A DNA stretch of 64,000 nt from positions 62,001 through 126,000 of the forward strand of contig NZ_JANUFD010000005.1 in assembly GCF_024807945.1 (NCBI RefSeq), given 5' to 3'. Below, one piece after another: positions 26,902 through 35,728 of the stretch. The translations under genes and the position numbers were made by a program. Position 1 is the first letter of the stretch, and every line of letters begins with the position of its first letter. The stretch comes from Pseudomonas sp. JUb42 (GTDB lineage: Bacteria > Pseudomonadota > Gammaproteobacteria > Pseudomonadales > Pseudomonadaceae). The notes under the pieces were generated by a model. The model saw nothing but the letters and a program-made list of their open reading frames with translations. It was not told the DNA's origin and made no database searches.

Positions 26902-28178
26902 ACGCCCTGCTCCTCAATGATGCCGATGACCTCGTCCAGTACATCGAGGGATTTTTCCAGCAGCGGCCGCTCGATATCCAGCGGTGGCTTGACCTTGATC
27001 AGGTTGCCCAGCCCGGCATAACGGCTCTCGCCGAACAGCACGCCGCGCTCCGCGCCCAGGCGGTAGACCTCTTGCGCCTCGCGGCAGGCAGGCTCCTTGG
27101 TGACCCGGTCCTTGACCAGTTCGATGGAGACCATCAAACCCGGGCAGCGTACGTCACCGATCAAAGGATGGCGCTTTTGCATCTCCAGCAGGCGCCCGGT
27201 GGCGTATTCACCCGCCAGGCGTGCCTTTTCACACAATTTGTCAGCCACTATCGCTTCAACCGTGGCGTAACCGGCCGCCAGGGACACCGGAAAATGCCCG
27301 AAAGTCAGCGCCTCCTCACCCTCGTCGAACCATTTGAGCCTGCTATTGGCCGCAATCCCTGCAAGAGGAAAGCCACCGCCCACGCCTTTGCCGAAAACGA
27401 TGATATCCGGGGTGATGTCGTAGTAATCCGCTGCCCACATGGTGCCCATGCGGCCAAAACCGGTCTGCACTTCATCGAAGATCATCAACACGCCCAGACG
27501 ATCGCAGATCTCGCGCACGCCCTTGTAGTACGAGCGTGGAAACTCGATATGCCCACCGTTGCCCTGAATCGGCTCCATCATGATCGCGGCGACCGGTCCG
27601 TCCACGCCCTTGGTAATGGTTTCCTCCAGCAGGCCCAGGCATAGCTGTGATTCAGCCTCGGGGTCCATGCCCATGCGCGTGCGGTACGGATTTGGATGAG
27701 CGACCCGGGTGAAGCGCGGCTGAATGGCCAGAAACGGGTTATTCGGATGCGGCCAGCTGGCGCCCAGCGTCGCCAGGGAGCGACCGTGATAGCCGTCCTG
27801 CAATACCAGCAGGTGCTGCGCGCCCGGACGATTCTTGAAGGCCAGTTTCATGGCCATCTCGCCCGCCAGGCTGCCATGCAGGGCGAAACCGATCTGGCTC
27901 AGGCCCGCAGGCGCCACTTCCTGCAACTTGCCGACCAGGCGGGTATGGGCCGCAGAACCGAAGTTGGGGCGGATATGGGTCATGTCGCGCAACTGGGCGA
28001 TGGCCGCCTCGACGACGCGCGGGTCATTGGCCCCCAGGTTGTTGGACCAGGCCTGGGCCGTGCAGTCGATGTACTGCTTGCCCTGATCATCCCAGACCAG
28101 TGAGCCACGGGCCTTGACCAGATTGATCTTGCTGTTTGCGGTGCCGGTAGTCGTCGAGTTGTTTGTCACGTCATTCAT
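26898..28178 (-). CDS. Class III aminotransferase (PLP)
   Basis: 426 aa. Class III omega-aminotransferase: cofactor Lys in IIVFGKGVGGGFPLAGI, upstream DEVQTGFGRMGTMWA (Asp to PLP ring nitrogen), and the phosphate loop FALHGSLAGEMAMKLAF, which replaces the more usual SGTEANE. The HPNPYRTRMGMDPE and GNGGHIEFPRSYYKGVREIC segments resemble 4-aminobutyrate or diamine transaminases. First gene of a two-gene operon with the permease. Divergent from a LysR gene, the probable regulator. Confidence 0.92.
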   Translation of the reverse strand: MNDVTNNSTTTGTANSKINLVKARGSLVWDDQGKQYIDCTAQAWSNNLGANDPRVVEAAIAQLRDMTHIRPNFGSAAHTRLVGKLQEVAPAGLSQIGFALHGSLAGEMAMKLAFKNRPGAQHLLVLQDGYHGRSLATLGASWPHPNNPFLAIQPRFTRVAHPNPYRTRMGMDPEAESQLCLGLLEETITKGVDGPVAAIMMEPIQGNGGHIEFPRSYYKGVREICDRLGVLMIFDEVQTGFGRMGTMWAADYYDITPDIIVFGKGVGGGFPLAGIAANSRLKWFDEGEEALTFGHFPVSLAAGYATVEAIVADKLCEKARLAGEYATGRLLEMQKRHPLIGDVRCPGLMVSIELVKDRVTKEPACREAQEVYRLGAERGVLFGESRYAGLGNLIKVKPPLDIERPLLEKSLDVLDEVIGIIEEQGV

Positions 28179-28328
28179 CTGCGTTTATCTCTTTTGTTGG
28201 GGGCAGTTATCAATGGGTGCGCAGTGTTTTTAGGAAGGCTCGCCTGCATCGAGTGGTCTTCATCCTAAGGCCCGGTGCCCACGCATTAGAAAGACGGATT
28301 TCAGTTGGATTTATTGGCAGCGCTTATA

Positions 28329-28354
28329 AATGATGTAATGATCGGCGCATCATT
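28329..28354. promoter_or_regulatory. Candidate LysR operator near the lysR start
   Basis: Inverted repeat AATGATG (28329-28335) and CATCATT (28348-28354) with 12 bases between, 24 bases before the LysR ATG and inside the divergent space to the aminotransferase gene. The size fits a LysR autoregulatory site. Confidence 0.45.
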
Positions 28355-28377
28355 CGCAGGTACAGCGGGACGACGCC

Positions 28378-29274
28378 ATGTCGATTGCGGGAGTGGATAT
28401 TCGCCAGTTGCGGGCCTTTGTCATGGTCGCCCAGGAGCTCAGTTTTCTCGGCGCGGCCCAGCGTCTGTTCGTCTCTCAACCCGCGCTGTCCCAGACCGTA
28501 CGCCAGCTCGAAGCGCAGCTGGATGTCACCCTGTTCGAACGCAATACGCGCAAGGTCAACCTGACGGAAGCCGGCGCAGCGCTGTTGCCTCAGGCCAAAG
28601 ACATCCTCAAGAAACTCGACGGCCTGGCCCAGACCGCCCGGGATCATGCCAATGGCGTGCGCGGCTCGCTCAAGGTGGGTTTCCTGATTGGTGCCGGGGT
28701 CGATCTGATCCCGCAGATACTCAGCTCGTTTGCCAAGCGCTTTCCCCAGGTCAAGGTGATCGTCAGCGAGTTCGACTTCGCCAATCCCCACGCAGGCATT
28801 ACCGATGGCATGGACGTGGCGATCCTCAGGCCGCCGCTGGATATCGACGACATCGAACTGATTACCCTGATCGAAGAAGATTGCGTGGCCTGCCTGCCCA
28901 GCACCCATCGCCTGGCGGGCGAAACCTCGGTGAGTATTCATGAACTGCTCGACGAGCCCATCGTGGCCGCACCGGGCAGCGGCATCTGGCGCAATTACTG
29001 GACCGCCAATCACTATCGCCAGGGCGGGCAGGCGCCGGTGGTGCACGAAGCGTCGACCGTGGAAAGCGAGTTGCAGGCAGTGGCCTCGGAGCGCGGCATT
29101 AGCATTACTGCGGCCTCAACTGCACGCTTCTACGCCCGCCCTGGCCTGTCATTTCCGGTGATCCGCGACATGCCGCTGTGCACCGTCTGCGTGGCCCTGA
29201 CCCGCGAACCCAGCGTGGCCGCACGCAATTTCGCCCAACTGGCGGTGGAAGTAGCCCAAGCCAGGAAAGCCTGA
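28378..29274 (+). CDS. LysR-family regulator of the aminotransferase/permease pair
   Basis: 298 aa. HTH at about 5-65 (LRAFVMVAQELSFLGAAQRLFVSQPALSQTVRQLE), then the effector-binding domain (about 95-295; GSLKVGFLIGAGVDLIPQIL). Belongs to the CatM/BenM-like group by its FLGAAQRLFVSQPALSQ motif. It is divergent from the aminotransferase operon; regulation of that operon is inferred. Confidence 0.9.
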   Translation: MSIAGVDIRQLRAFVMVAQELSFLGAAQRLFVSQPALSQTVRQLEAQLDVTLFERNTRKVNLTEAGAALLPQAKDILKKLDGLAQTARDHANGVRGSLKVGFLIGAGVDLIPQILSSFAKRFPQVKVIVSEFDFANPHAGITDGMDVAILRPPLDIDDIELITLIEEDCVACLPSTHRLAGETSVSIHELLDEPIVAAPGSGIWRNYWTANHYRQGGQAPVVHEASTVESELQAVASERGISITAASTARFYARPGLSFPVIRDMPLCTVCVALTREPSVAARNFAQLAVEVAQARKA

Positions 29275-29424
29275 GCCTCACCCGCAACTGCCTGCGCAAA
29301 ACCCGTCCCCCGCCCAGCCGTTCGTCAATCCTGCTGAAACCTTGCCCGTGACGACGAGTCGCAATTGATAGGTCGTCATGACGGCGGCCGTCTTCGCGCA
29401 TCCGCAATTCCGAGGAGCCAGGCA

Positions 29425-29478
29425 ATGGAACCTGCAGATATCTACAAGGCTCATCCATCACGCGGCACGCTGCCATGA
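29425..29478 (+). CDS. 17-codon upstream ORF coupled to the DUF72 gene
   Basis: MEPADIYKAHPSRGTLP, then a stop that overlaps the next ATG (ATGA, 29475-29478). A strong GAGGAG sits at 29412-29417, eight bases before its ATG, while the DUF72 gene itself has no ribosome site of its own. Translation of this short ORF may carry ribosomes onto the DUF72 start. Too short for any family call. Confidence 0.5.
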   Translation: MEPADIYKAHPSRGTLP

Positions 29479-30392
29479 GCCAGATCCGCGTCGGTATCTC
29501 CGGTTGGCGCTACGCGCCCTGGCGCAAGGATTTCTACCCCGTCGGACTGCCCCAGGCGCGGGAACTGGCATTTGCCTCACGGGCGGTGAACAGCATCGAG
29601 ATCAATGGCTCGTTCTATAGCCTGCAAACCCCCGAGCGCTATGCCAACTGGCGCGACGATACGCCGGATGACTTTGTCTTCTCGGTCAAGGCCCCGCGCT
29701 ATATCACCCATGTGCGGCGGCTCAAGGAGATTGAAGAGCCCATGGCCAATTTCTTCGCCTCCGGGCTGCTCGACCTGGGCGACAAACTGGGGCCGATCCT
29801 CTGGCAGTTTCCGCCGAGCATGAAGTTTGATGAGGAGCGTTTCGCCCATTTTCTGCAATTGCTGCCCGCCTCCTGGACCGCCGCGGGCCGTTGTGCCCGG
29901 CAATGCGCCGAAGGCCTCAAGCACAACCGCATTCCCCGGCCCAATGGCCGGTCGAGGCTGCGTCATGCGGTGGAGGTCCGCCACGACAGCTTTCTCTGTG
30001 ACGCCTTTATCAACCTCTTGCGCAAGCACAAGGTGGCGCTGGTGGTCGCCGACACAGCCGGTAAATGGCCCTATATCGAGGAGCTGACCAGTGATTTTCT
30101 CTACCTGCGCCTGCACGGCGATGCCGAGCTGTACAGCAGCGGCTACACCCCGGCGGCGCTGCAGCGCTGGGCCAAACGCATCGAAAAATGGAGCCACGGC
30201 GGCCAGCCCGCCGATGCCCATCGCGTGATCAAACGCGCGCCCACACCGCGCAAATCCCGGGATATCTACTGCTACTTCGATAACGATCTGAAAGTGCGTG
30301 CACCTTACGATGCCCGTCGTCTGCTCGACAGCCTTGGCCTGGACAAGGGCCTGCAAACCGAGCCAGGGGTAGCGCCAGCAATGGAGCTGTAA
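29475..30392 (+). CDS. DUF72 family TIM-barrel protein
   Basis: 305 aa. Family signature at the start: RVGISGWRYAPWRKDFYPVG and EINGSFYSLQTPERYANW, then FVFSVKAPRYITH, LGPILWQFPP, a HAVEVRHDSFL segment and VVADTAGKWPYIEELTSDFLYLRLHG. DUF72 proteins are TIM barrels of unknown activity, related in fold to sugar-phosphate isomerases; a link to nucleic-acid damage has been proposed but not shown. First of a row of plus-strand genes ending at 36992; the next gene starts 2 bases after its stop. Confidence 0.92.
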   Translation: MSQIRVGISGWRYAPWRKDFYPVGLPQARELAFASRAVNSIEINGSFYSLQTPERYANWRDDTPDDFVFSVKAPRYITHVRRLKEIEEPMANFFASGLLDLGDKLGPILWQFPPSMKFDEERFAHFLQLLPASWTAAGRCARQCAEGLKHNRIPRPNGRSRLRHAVEVRHDSFLCDAFINLLRKHKVALVVADTAGKWPYIEELTSDFLYLRLHGDAELYSSGYTPAALQRWAKRIEKWSHGGQPADAHRVIKRAPTPRKSRDIYCYFDNDLKVRAPYDARRLLDSLGLDKGLQTEPGVAPAMEL

Positions 30393-30394
30393 AC

Positions 30395-31177
30395 ATGACA
30401 TTGACCGAACCCGCTGAACGTATCGAGGCCGCTGCGGCGGTACATCGCCTGACCGTGCTGACCATCAACGTGCACAAAGGCTTCACTGCGCTGAACCGGC
30501 GCTTCATCCTCCCGGAATTACGCGATGCGGTGCGCACCATCGGTGCCGATCTGGTGTTCCTGCAGGAAGTCCATGGCAGCCATCAGCACCACGCCCAGCG
30601 TCATCCGGAGTGGCCGGCCATGTCTCAGTACGAATTCCTCGCCGACAGCATGTGGCCGCAGTTTGCCTATGGCCGTAACGCGGTTTATCCCCACGGTGAC
30701 CACGGCAATGCCCTGCTGTCGAAATTCCCGATCCTGGCCTTCAACAATCTCGACGTGTCGATCCACGGCAACGAGCAGCGCGGACTGTTGCATTGTCGCC
30801 TCGACGTGCCGGGTCATGACGGCGTGCATGCCATCTGCGTGCATCTGGGCTTGCGTGAAGAGCACCGCCAGCAACAGGTGCGCCTGCTGCTCGATTGCCT
30901 GGAGCAGATCCCCGCCGGAGCGCCGGTGATCGTCGCCGGGGACTTCAACGACTGGCGCCTGCGTGCCGATGCGCTGCTGACCCGGGAATCGCTGATCGAG
31001 GTGTTCAGTCACGATGGTGGCGCACCGGCGCGCAGTTTCCCGGCACGCCTGCCATTACTGCGCCTGGACCGGATTTACCTGCGCAACGCCACGCCGCTTT
31101 GCGCACAAGTGCTCTCCACCCGGCCCTGGTCGCACCTCTCCGACCACGCGCCCCTGACTGCGCAGGTGCAAATATGA
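30395..31177 (+). CDS. ybhP: Endonuclease/exonuclease/phosphatase family protein (YbhP-like)
   Basis: 260 aa. EEP fold: LTVLTINVHKGF (first Asn), LVFLQEVHG (metal Glu), VHLGLREEHR (His), VIVAGDFNDW (GDFN) and LSDHAPL (catalytic SDH). It is the first of three genes that reproduce the E. coli ybhP-ybhO-ybhN order. The substrate is unknown; the partner suggests a phospholipid head group or lysolipid. Its stop overlaps the clsB start by four bases. Confidence 0.9.
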   Translation: MTLTEPAERIEAAAAVHRLTVLTINVHKGFTALNRRFILPELRDAVRTIGADLVFLQEVHGSHQHHAQRHPEWPAMSQYEFLADSMWPQFAYGRNAVYPHGDHGNALLSKFPILAFNNLDVSIHGNEQRGLLHCRLDVPGHDGVHAICVHLGLREEHRQQQVRLLLDCLEQIPAGAPVIVAGDFNDWRLRADALLTRESLIEVFSHDGGAPARSFPARLPLLRLDRIYLRNATPLCAQVLSTRPWSHLSDHAPLTAQVQI

Positions 31178-32412
31178 GCAATGCCTCTACCTACAACAGC
31201 TGGATCGCCGGTAACCGCGTGCAGCTGCTGATCAATGGCGAGGATTACTACCCGCGGGTCTTCGACAGTATTCGTCAGGCCCGGGAGGAAGTGCTGCTGG
31301 AAACCTTCATCATTTTTGCTGACAAGGTCGGCCAGGCCCTGCAAGAAGCGTTGATCGAAGCCGCCCAACGTGGCGTGCGGGTCGAGGTTGCCGTGGATGG
31401 TTACGGCACTGCCGATCTGTCCGAGAGTTTCCTTGGCGCCATGACCAATGTCGGGATCAGGATTCATTTTTTCGACCCCGCACCACGCCATGTCGGCGTA
31501 CGCACCAATCTGTTCCGCCGCCTGCATCGCAAGATCGTGGTGATCGATGGCCAGCGCGCGTTTATTGGCGGGATCAACTACGGCGCTGATCATCTGACCG
31601 ATTTCGGCATCATGGCCAAGCAGGACTATGCGGTGGAGGTCACCGGCCCGGTGGTGGCGCAGATTCATGCTTCAAGCCGCCGCCTGATGGCCGAAGTGCT
31701 CGACCCGCCGAGCCAGGTCAAACCGCTGACCCAGCCCATTGGCCAGGCGCGGGCGATTCTGCTGGAGCGGGACAACCAACAGCACACCAACGATATCGAA
31801 GACCAGTACCTCGAAGCCATCCGCGCCGCGCGCACGCGCCTGGTGGTGGCCAATGCCTATTTCTTTCCCGGTTATCGCCTGGTCAAGGAGATGCGCAACG
31901 CCGCCCGGCGTGGCGTCAACGTAACGCTGATTCTGCAGGGGCAACCGGACCAGCGTTGGGTCCGGGCCTTTTCCCGCCTGCTGTACAACCGTCTGCTGCG
32001 CGATGGCGTGACCATCCTCGAATACACCCAGCGCCCTCTGCACGGCAAAGTTGCGCTGGTGGATGACGAGTGGGCGACGGTCGGTTCGAGCAATCTCGAC
32101 CCGTTGAGCCTGGCTCTCAACCTGGAAGCCAATCTGTTCATTCGCGACCGCGCCTTCAACCAGCAACTGCATGCGCATCTGACCGAGTTGGGTGAACGGC
32201 ACTGCAAGCGCATCAGTCTGGAACGGATGATTCGAGGCTACTGGTGGCGAGCGCCGCTGATTTTCCTGTGTTACCACTTTATCCGGTACTTCCCGACCAT
32301 CGCCGGCTGGTTTCCCGCTCACCGGCCGACGCTCAAATCGGCGCCGATTCCTGCCGAACCCACCGCTGTTCCCGTCGGAACAACCGCCGACTATCAGGAG
32401 GGCAAGACCTGA
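31174..32412 (+). CDS. clsB: Cardiolipin synthase ClsB (phospholipase D family)
   Basis: 412 aa. Two HKD motifs: His118 in HRKIVVIDGQRAFIGG and His290 in HGKVALVDDEWATVGSSNLD. The family joins two phosphatidylglycerol molecules, or uses phosphatidylethanolamine, to make cardiolipin in the inner membrane. A GGINYGADHLTDFG segment follows the first HKD as in ClsB/YbhO. Coupled on both sides (four-base overlap with ybhP, one base with ybhN). Confidence 0.95.
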   Translation: MSNASTYNSWIAGNRVQLLINGEDYYPRVFDSIRQAREEVLLETFIIFADKVGQALQEALIEAAQRGVRVEVAVDGYGTADLSESFLGAMTNVGIRIHFFDPAPRHVGVRTNLFRRLHRKIVVIDGQRAFIGGINYGADHLTDFGIMAKQDYAVEVTGPVVAQIHASSRRLMAEVLDPPSQVKPLTQPIGQARAILLERDNQQHTNDIEDQYLEAIRAARTRLVVANAYFFPGYRLVKEMRNAARRGVNVTLILQGQPDQRWVRAFSRLLYNRLLRDGVTILEYTQRPLHGKVALVDDEWATVGSSNLDPLSLALNLEANLFIRDRAFNQQLHAHLTELGERHCKRISLERMIRGYWWRAPLIFLCYHFIRYFPTIAGWFPAHRPTLKSAPIPAEPTAVPVGTTADYQEGKT

Positions 32413-33371
32413 TGAATACCCGACCCTGGCGCAAATGGCTCAAGCCTGCACTTACCCTGTTTTTCCTGCTGTTGATTCCGGCGCTGCTGTACATGATGGC
32501 GCGCAATCTGGACTGGAACGAGGTCAAACAATCGCTGCATGCCTACAGCCCGGGCACCCTGACCCTGGGGCTGGTCCTGGCGCTGTGCAGCTATGGCGTA
32601 TTCAGCGCCTACGACCTGGTCGGTCGCGCCTATACCGGTCACCATCTGCCCGCCCGCCAAGTGCTGCCGGTGGCCTTCGTCTGTTATGCCTTCAACCTCA
32701 ACTTCACCACCTGGGTCGGCGGTGTCGCCCTGCGTTATCGCCTGTACAAGCGTCTGGGGCTGGACACCGCCACCGTCACGCGGATCATTACCCTGGGCAT
32801 CATCACCAACTGGGTCGGCTATATGGCCCTGGCCGGGGCGGTATTCGCCATGCGTCTGGTCAAGCTGCCTGAGGGCTGGGTGCTGGGAGTCACAGGGCTG
32901 CAACTGATCGGCTTTCTGCTGATTGCCCTGGCAGCGGGCTATCTGTACGCCTGCGGCTTCGCCAAGAAACGTACCTGGACCTGGCGCGATCACGAAGTGG
33001 AGCTGCCGACCCTGCGCCTGGCCCTGATCCAGGTCGGCCTCGGCGCCACCAACTGGGCGCTGATGGCGGCGCTGATCTTCTGGTTGCTGCCCCGGGAGCT
33101 GTTCTACCCGTCGATCCTTGGCATTCTGCTGATCAGTTGCATGGCCGGGGTCATTGCTCATATTCCTGCGGGGCTCGGTGTACTGGAAGCGGTATTCCTT
33201 GCCCTGCTCCACGGTCAGCTCGGCCAGGGCACCCTGGTCGCCGCCCTGCTCGGCTACCGCACCCTGTACTTTCTGATTCCCCTGCTGCTGGCGGTGGCGA
33301 CCTATCTGGTCCTGGAAAACCGCGCCAAGGCCATGCGCGAGCACGGCAAGGCGACTCCGAGCAAGCCCTGA
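32412..33371 (+). CDS. ybhN: YbhN/UPF0104 lipid flippase-like membrane protein
   Basis: 319 aa, about eight membrane segments (first LTLFFLLLIPALLYMMA), in the lysylphosphatidylglycerol synthase TM family (UPF0104; MprF flippase-like). Motif FNLNFTTWVGGVALRYRLYKRLGL and PAGLGVLEAVFLALL are typical. The lysyltransferase domain of MprF is absent, so it may move a lipid rather than modify it. Third gene of the YbhP-ClsB-YbhN set, which suggests cardiolipin handling in the membrane. Confidence 0.92.
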   Translation: MNTRPWRKWLKPALTLFFLLLIPALLYMMARNLDWNEVKQSLHAYSPGTLTLGLVLALCSYGVFSAYDLVGRAYTGHHLPARQVLPVAFVCYAFNLNFTTWVGGVALRYRLYKRLGLDTATVTRIITLGIITNWVGYMALAGAVFAMRLVKLPEGWVLGVTGLQLIGFLLIALAAGYLYACGFAKKRTWTWRDHEVELPTLRLALIQVGLGATNWALMAALIFWLLPRELFYPSILGILLISCMAGVIAHIPAGLGVLEAVFLALLHGQLGQGTLVAALLGYRTLYFLIPLLLAVATYLVLENRAKAMREHGKATPSKP

Positions 33372-33379
33372 ACGCGTTG

Positions 33380-33397
33380 ACGGTCACGGATGACCGT
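33380..33397. terminator. Possible weak terminator hairpin after ybhN
   Basis: Perfect arms ACGGTCA and TGACCGT with a CGGA loop, followed by TTA only. Lies 9 bases past the ybhN stop. The lack of a T run makes full termination unlikely. Confidence 0.4.
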
Positions 33398-33488
33398 TTA
33401 TCCGCGCGCCTGAACCCTTTTGCACGAAATACCGCTCTCAACTTCAGGCAATCGCAATTGCGCTGATGGTGACTAAGGAGAAACGACC

Positions 33489-33866
33489 ATGCCCAGAGGA
33501 AGCAAAGCCAAGTACACCGACAAGCAGAAAACCAAAGCCGAACACATTGAAAAAAGCTACGAAGCCAAAGGTGTGCCCAAGGCTGAAGCCCAAGCCCGTG
33601 CCTGGGCGACGGTGAATAAACAGTCCGGCGGCGGCGAACGCAGCGGCGGCTCCGGCCAGCACACCAGCAGCGACAGCAAGCACAAGGCAACGCAGTCCTC
33701 GGCACGCCGCGCGGCGTTGACCCGCAAGGGCGTGCCCCACCCCGACCAGCCCTTGGAAGAACTCACCAAGACCGAGCTGATGGACAAGGCACGCAAGCAG
33801 CACATCGCCGGGCGTTCGAGCATGCGCAAGGCGCAACTGATCGAAGCCCTGCACCACGCCGCATGA
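33489..33866 (+). CDS. Small basic stress/DNA-binding-like protein with SAP/Rho-N-like end
   Basis: 125 aa, rich in Lys, Arg, Ser and Gly. The N-terminal YTDKQKTKAEHIEKSYEAKGVPKAEAQARAWATVNK resembles small proteins annotated as plasmid stabilisation or KGG-type stress proteins. The C-terminal LTKTELMDKARKQHIAGRSSMRKAQLIEAL is a SAP- or Rho-N-like helix-turn segment often found on nucleic-acid binders. The middle is a flexible Gly/Ser linker. Clear AAGGAG upstream. Own transcription unit likely. Function not shown. Confidence 0.75.
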   Translation: MPRGSKAKYTDKQKTKAEHIEKSYEAKGVPKAEAQARAWATVNKQSGGGERSGGSGQHTSSDSKHKATQSSARRAALTRKGVPHPDQPLEELTKTELMDKARKQHIAGRSSMRKAQLIEALHHAA

Positions 33867-33935
33867 GTACCCTGCCCGCCGCCCATTGCGGCGGGCAGTC
33901 AGCACAAGAACCACGGCGCCCAAAGGAGCACACCC

Positions 33936-34976
33936 ATGAGCATCATCCAGGATCTGGACCCGGGCAATCTGCACACACTGCTGCACGACTTCGCCCAACG
34001 CCCCCAACTGCATGAAGCCGATGACCGCCTTGGCCAGCTCATGCACGACTTGCAGGCGGCAAAGCTCGATCGCCTGCCCCTGCCCGGCCAGCAAACTCTG
34101 CGTCGCTGGCAGACCCTGGCGCGGGTCGCTGGCTGCGACCTGGCCTTGGCCAAGCTATATGAAGGCCATACCGATGCCCTGGCGATTCTTACCGAATGCG
34201 GCGCGGCTCATCTGGCCGAAGACAAAGGGATCTGGGGCGTCTGGGCCGCAGAAATGCCCGGCGCCCGCACGCTGATTCATGGCGACGGCGCACAGGTTCG
34301 CCTAAGCGGCAGCAAGGCGTGGTGCTCCGGCGCCTTGCAGATCGACCGCGCCCTGCTCACCGCCTGGGACAGCCAGGATCAGCCGCAACTGGTGGCCATC
34401 GAACTGCGTCACCCCAGCCAGCGGATCCACGGCGATAACTGGCAGGCCGTCGGCATGGCCGCGACCCAGAGTGTCGAGATCCACTTCGATGACACCCCGG
34501 CCCTGCGAGTCGGCCAGCCGGGGCAATATCTGTCGCGCCCTGGCTTCTGGCAAGGCGGTGGCGGCATCGCCGCGTGCTGGTATGGCGCAGCTCAGGCATT
34601 GGCGGACTACCTGCACCAACAGCGCCGACAACCGCGTCAGGATCCCCACGCCGACGCCCATCTCGGCGCAGTGGACGCCGCCCTCTACGGCGCCCGCGCC
34701 GCGCTGCGCGAATGCGCCGCGTGGATCGACTGCCAGCCCGATGCCGATGCCAGCCTGCCCGTGCGTCGCCTGCGCGCTCATGTCGAAGCGGCCGCCAATA
34801 CGGTGCTGGAACATGTTGGCCGGGCTCTGGGCGCCGGGCCGTTTTGCCGCAATAGTCACTTCGCTCGCCTTAGCGCCGACCTGCCGGTGTTCCTGCGCCA
34901 GAGTCACGCCGAACGTGACCTCGCCAGCCTCGGCCAGCAACTGGCCCAGGCGCCACTGGGAGAATGGTCGCTATGA
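33936..34976 (+). CDS. Acyl-CoA dehydrogenase-like flavoprotein
   Basis: 346 aa, shorter than the usual 380-400. Fold features: LARLYEGHTDALAIL-like region (VAGCDLALAKLYEGHTDAL), GVWAAEMPGARTLIHGDGAQVRLSGSKAWCSGA (flavin-binding beta domain, the GxKxW pattern) and a C-terminal helical bundle with TVLEHVGRALGAGPFCRN. No clear catalytic Glu could be placed, so the reaction may not be ordinary beta-oxidation. First of four genes joined by ATGA overlaps (next starts at 34973). AAAGGAG upstream. Confidence 0.85.
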   Translation: MSIIQDLDPGNLHTLLHDFAQRPQLHEADDRLGQLMHDLQAAKLDRLPLPGQQTLRRWQTLARVAGCDLALAKLYEGHTDALAILTECGAAHLAEDKGIWGVWAAEMPGARTLIHGDGAQVRLSGSKAWCSGALQIDRALLTAWDSQDQPQLVAIELRHPSQRIHGDNWQAVGMAATQSVEIHFDDTPALRVGQPGQYLSRPGFWQGGGGIAACWYGAAQALADYLHQQRRQPRQDPHADAHLGAVDAALYGARAALRECAAWIDCQPDADASLPVRRLRAHVEAAANTVLEHVGRALGAGPFCRNSHFARLSADLPVFLRQSHAERDLASLGQQLAQAPLGEWSL

Positions 34977-35728
34977 AAGCCGATCTGATTCAAGACAGCC
35001 GCGGCACCACTTTGAGTGAATGGCAACACTCCAGCCGCCTGGCCAGTGCGCCAAGTATCGGCGTGGACGAGCTGTGCCCGCCGGGCCAGCGTCTGGTACT
35101 CATAGCGCCTCACCCGGACGACGAAATTCTGATGGCGGGGGGCCTGCTGAGCGCCTTTCACGGCCGCGAGCATGAGCTATTCATCGTCTCGGTCACCGAC
35201 GGCGAATGCAGTCATCCCCATTCCAGCGACTGGACTGAGCAGCGCCTGCGCGAGCAAAGGCCACAGGAAAGCCGCGTCGCACTGCAACGCCTGGGGCTTA
35301 ACGTCGAAGCCATTGAATGGCTGCGGCTGGGCCTGCGCGACACGGATGTGGCCAAGGACGAACACCATCTGGTCAATAACCTCTGCCAGTTGCTGCACAG
35401 CAACGACGTGCTGATGGCCACCTGGCAAGTCGACGGCCACGGCGATCACGAAGCGGTGGGCCGAGCCTGCGCTCAGGCCGCCCTGGCCAGCAATATCCAG
35501 TTACTGGAAGTGCCGGTCTGGGCCTGGCACTGGGCGACACCCGAAGATGAGCGGCTGCCGTGGCACCGGGCACGGCGTCTGGCCCTGGATGAAGACGCCC
35601 AGGCGCGTAAACGCCAGGCCATCGCCGCCCATGCCAGTCAGGTCAACGAGGATGGCGGGCGTGCCCCGGTACTGCCCGCTGCCACCCTGGAATGTCTGCT
35701 GCAACCCTTTGAATTGGTATTCGTATGA
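34973..35728 (+). CDS. PIG-L/LmbE-type N-deacetylase
   Basis: 251 aa. PIG-L signature LVLIAPHPDDEILMAGGLL with the zinc motif HPDDE at residues 47-51, and the second half motif HGDHEAVGRA. PIG-L enzymes remove acetyl groups from N-acetylglucosamine in lipids or in small thiols (MshB, BshB). The substrate is probably a GlcNAc-bearing lipid or glycoside, given the glycosyltransferase next door. Four-base overlaps on both sides (34973-34976 and 35725-35728). Confidence 0.92.
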   Translation: MKADLIQDSRGTTLSEWQHSSRLASAPSIGVDELCPPGQRLVLIAPHPDDEILMAGGLLSAFHGREHELFIVSVTDGECSHPHSSDWTEQRLREQRPQESRVALQRLGLNVEAIEWLRLGLRDTDVAKDEHHLVNNLCQLLHSNDVLMATWQVDGHGDHEAVGRACAQAALASNIQLLEVPVWAWHWATPEDERLPWHRARRLALDEDAQARKRQAIAAHASQVNEDGGRAPVLPAATLECLLQPFELVFV

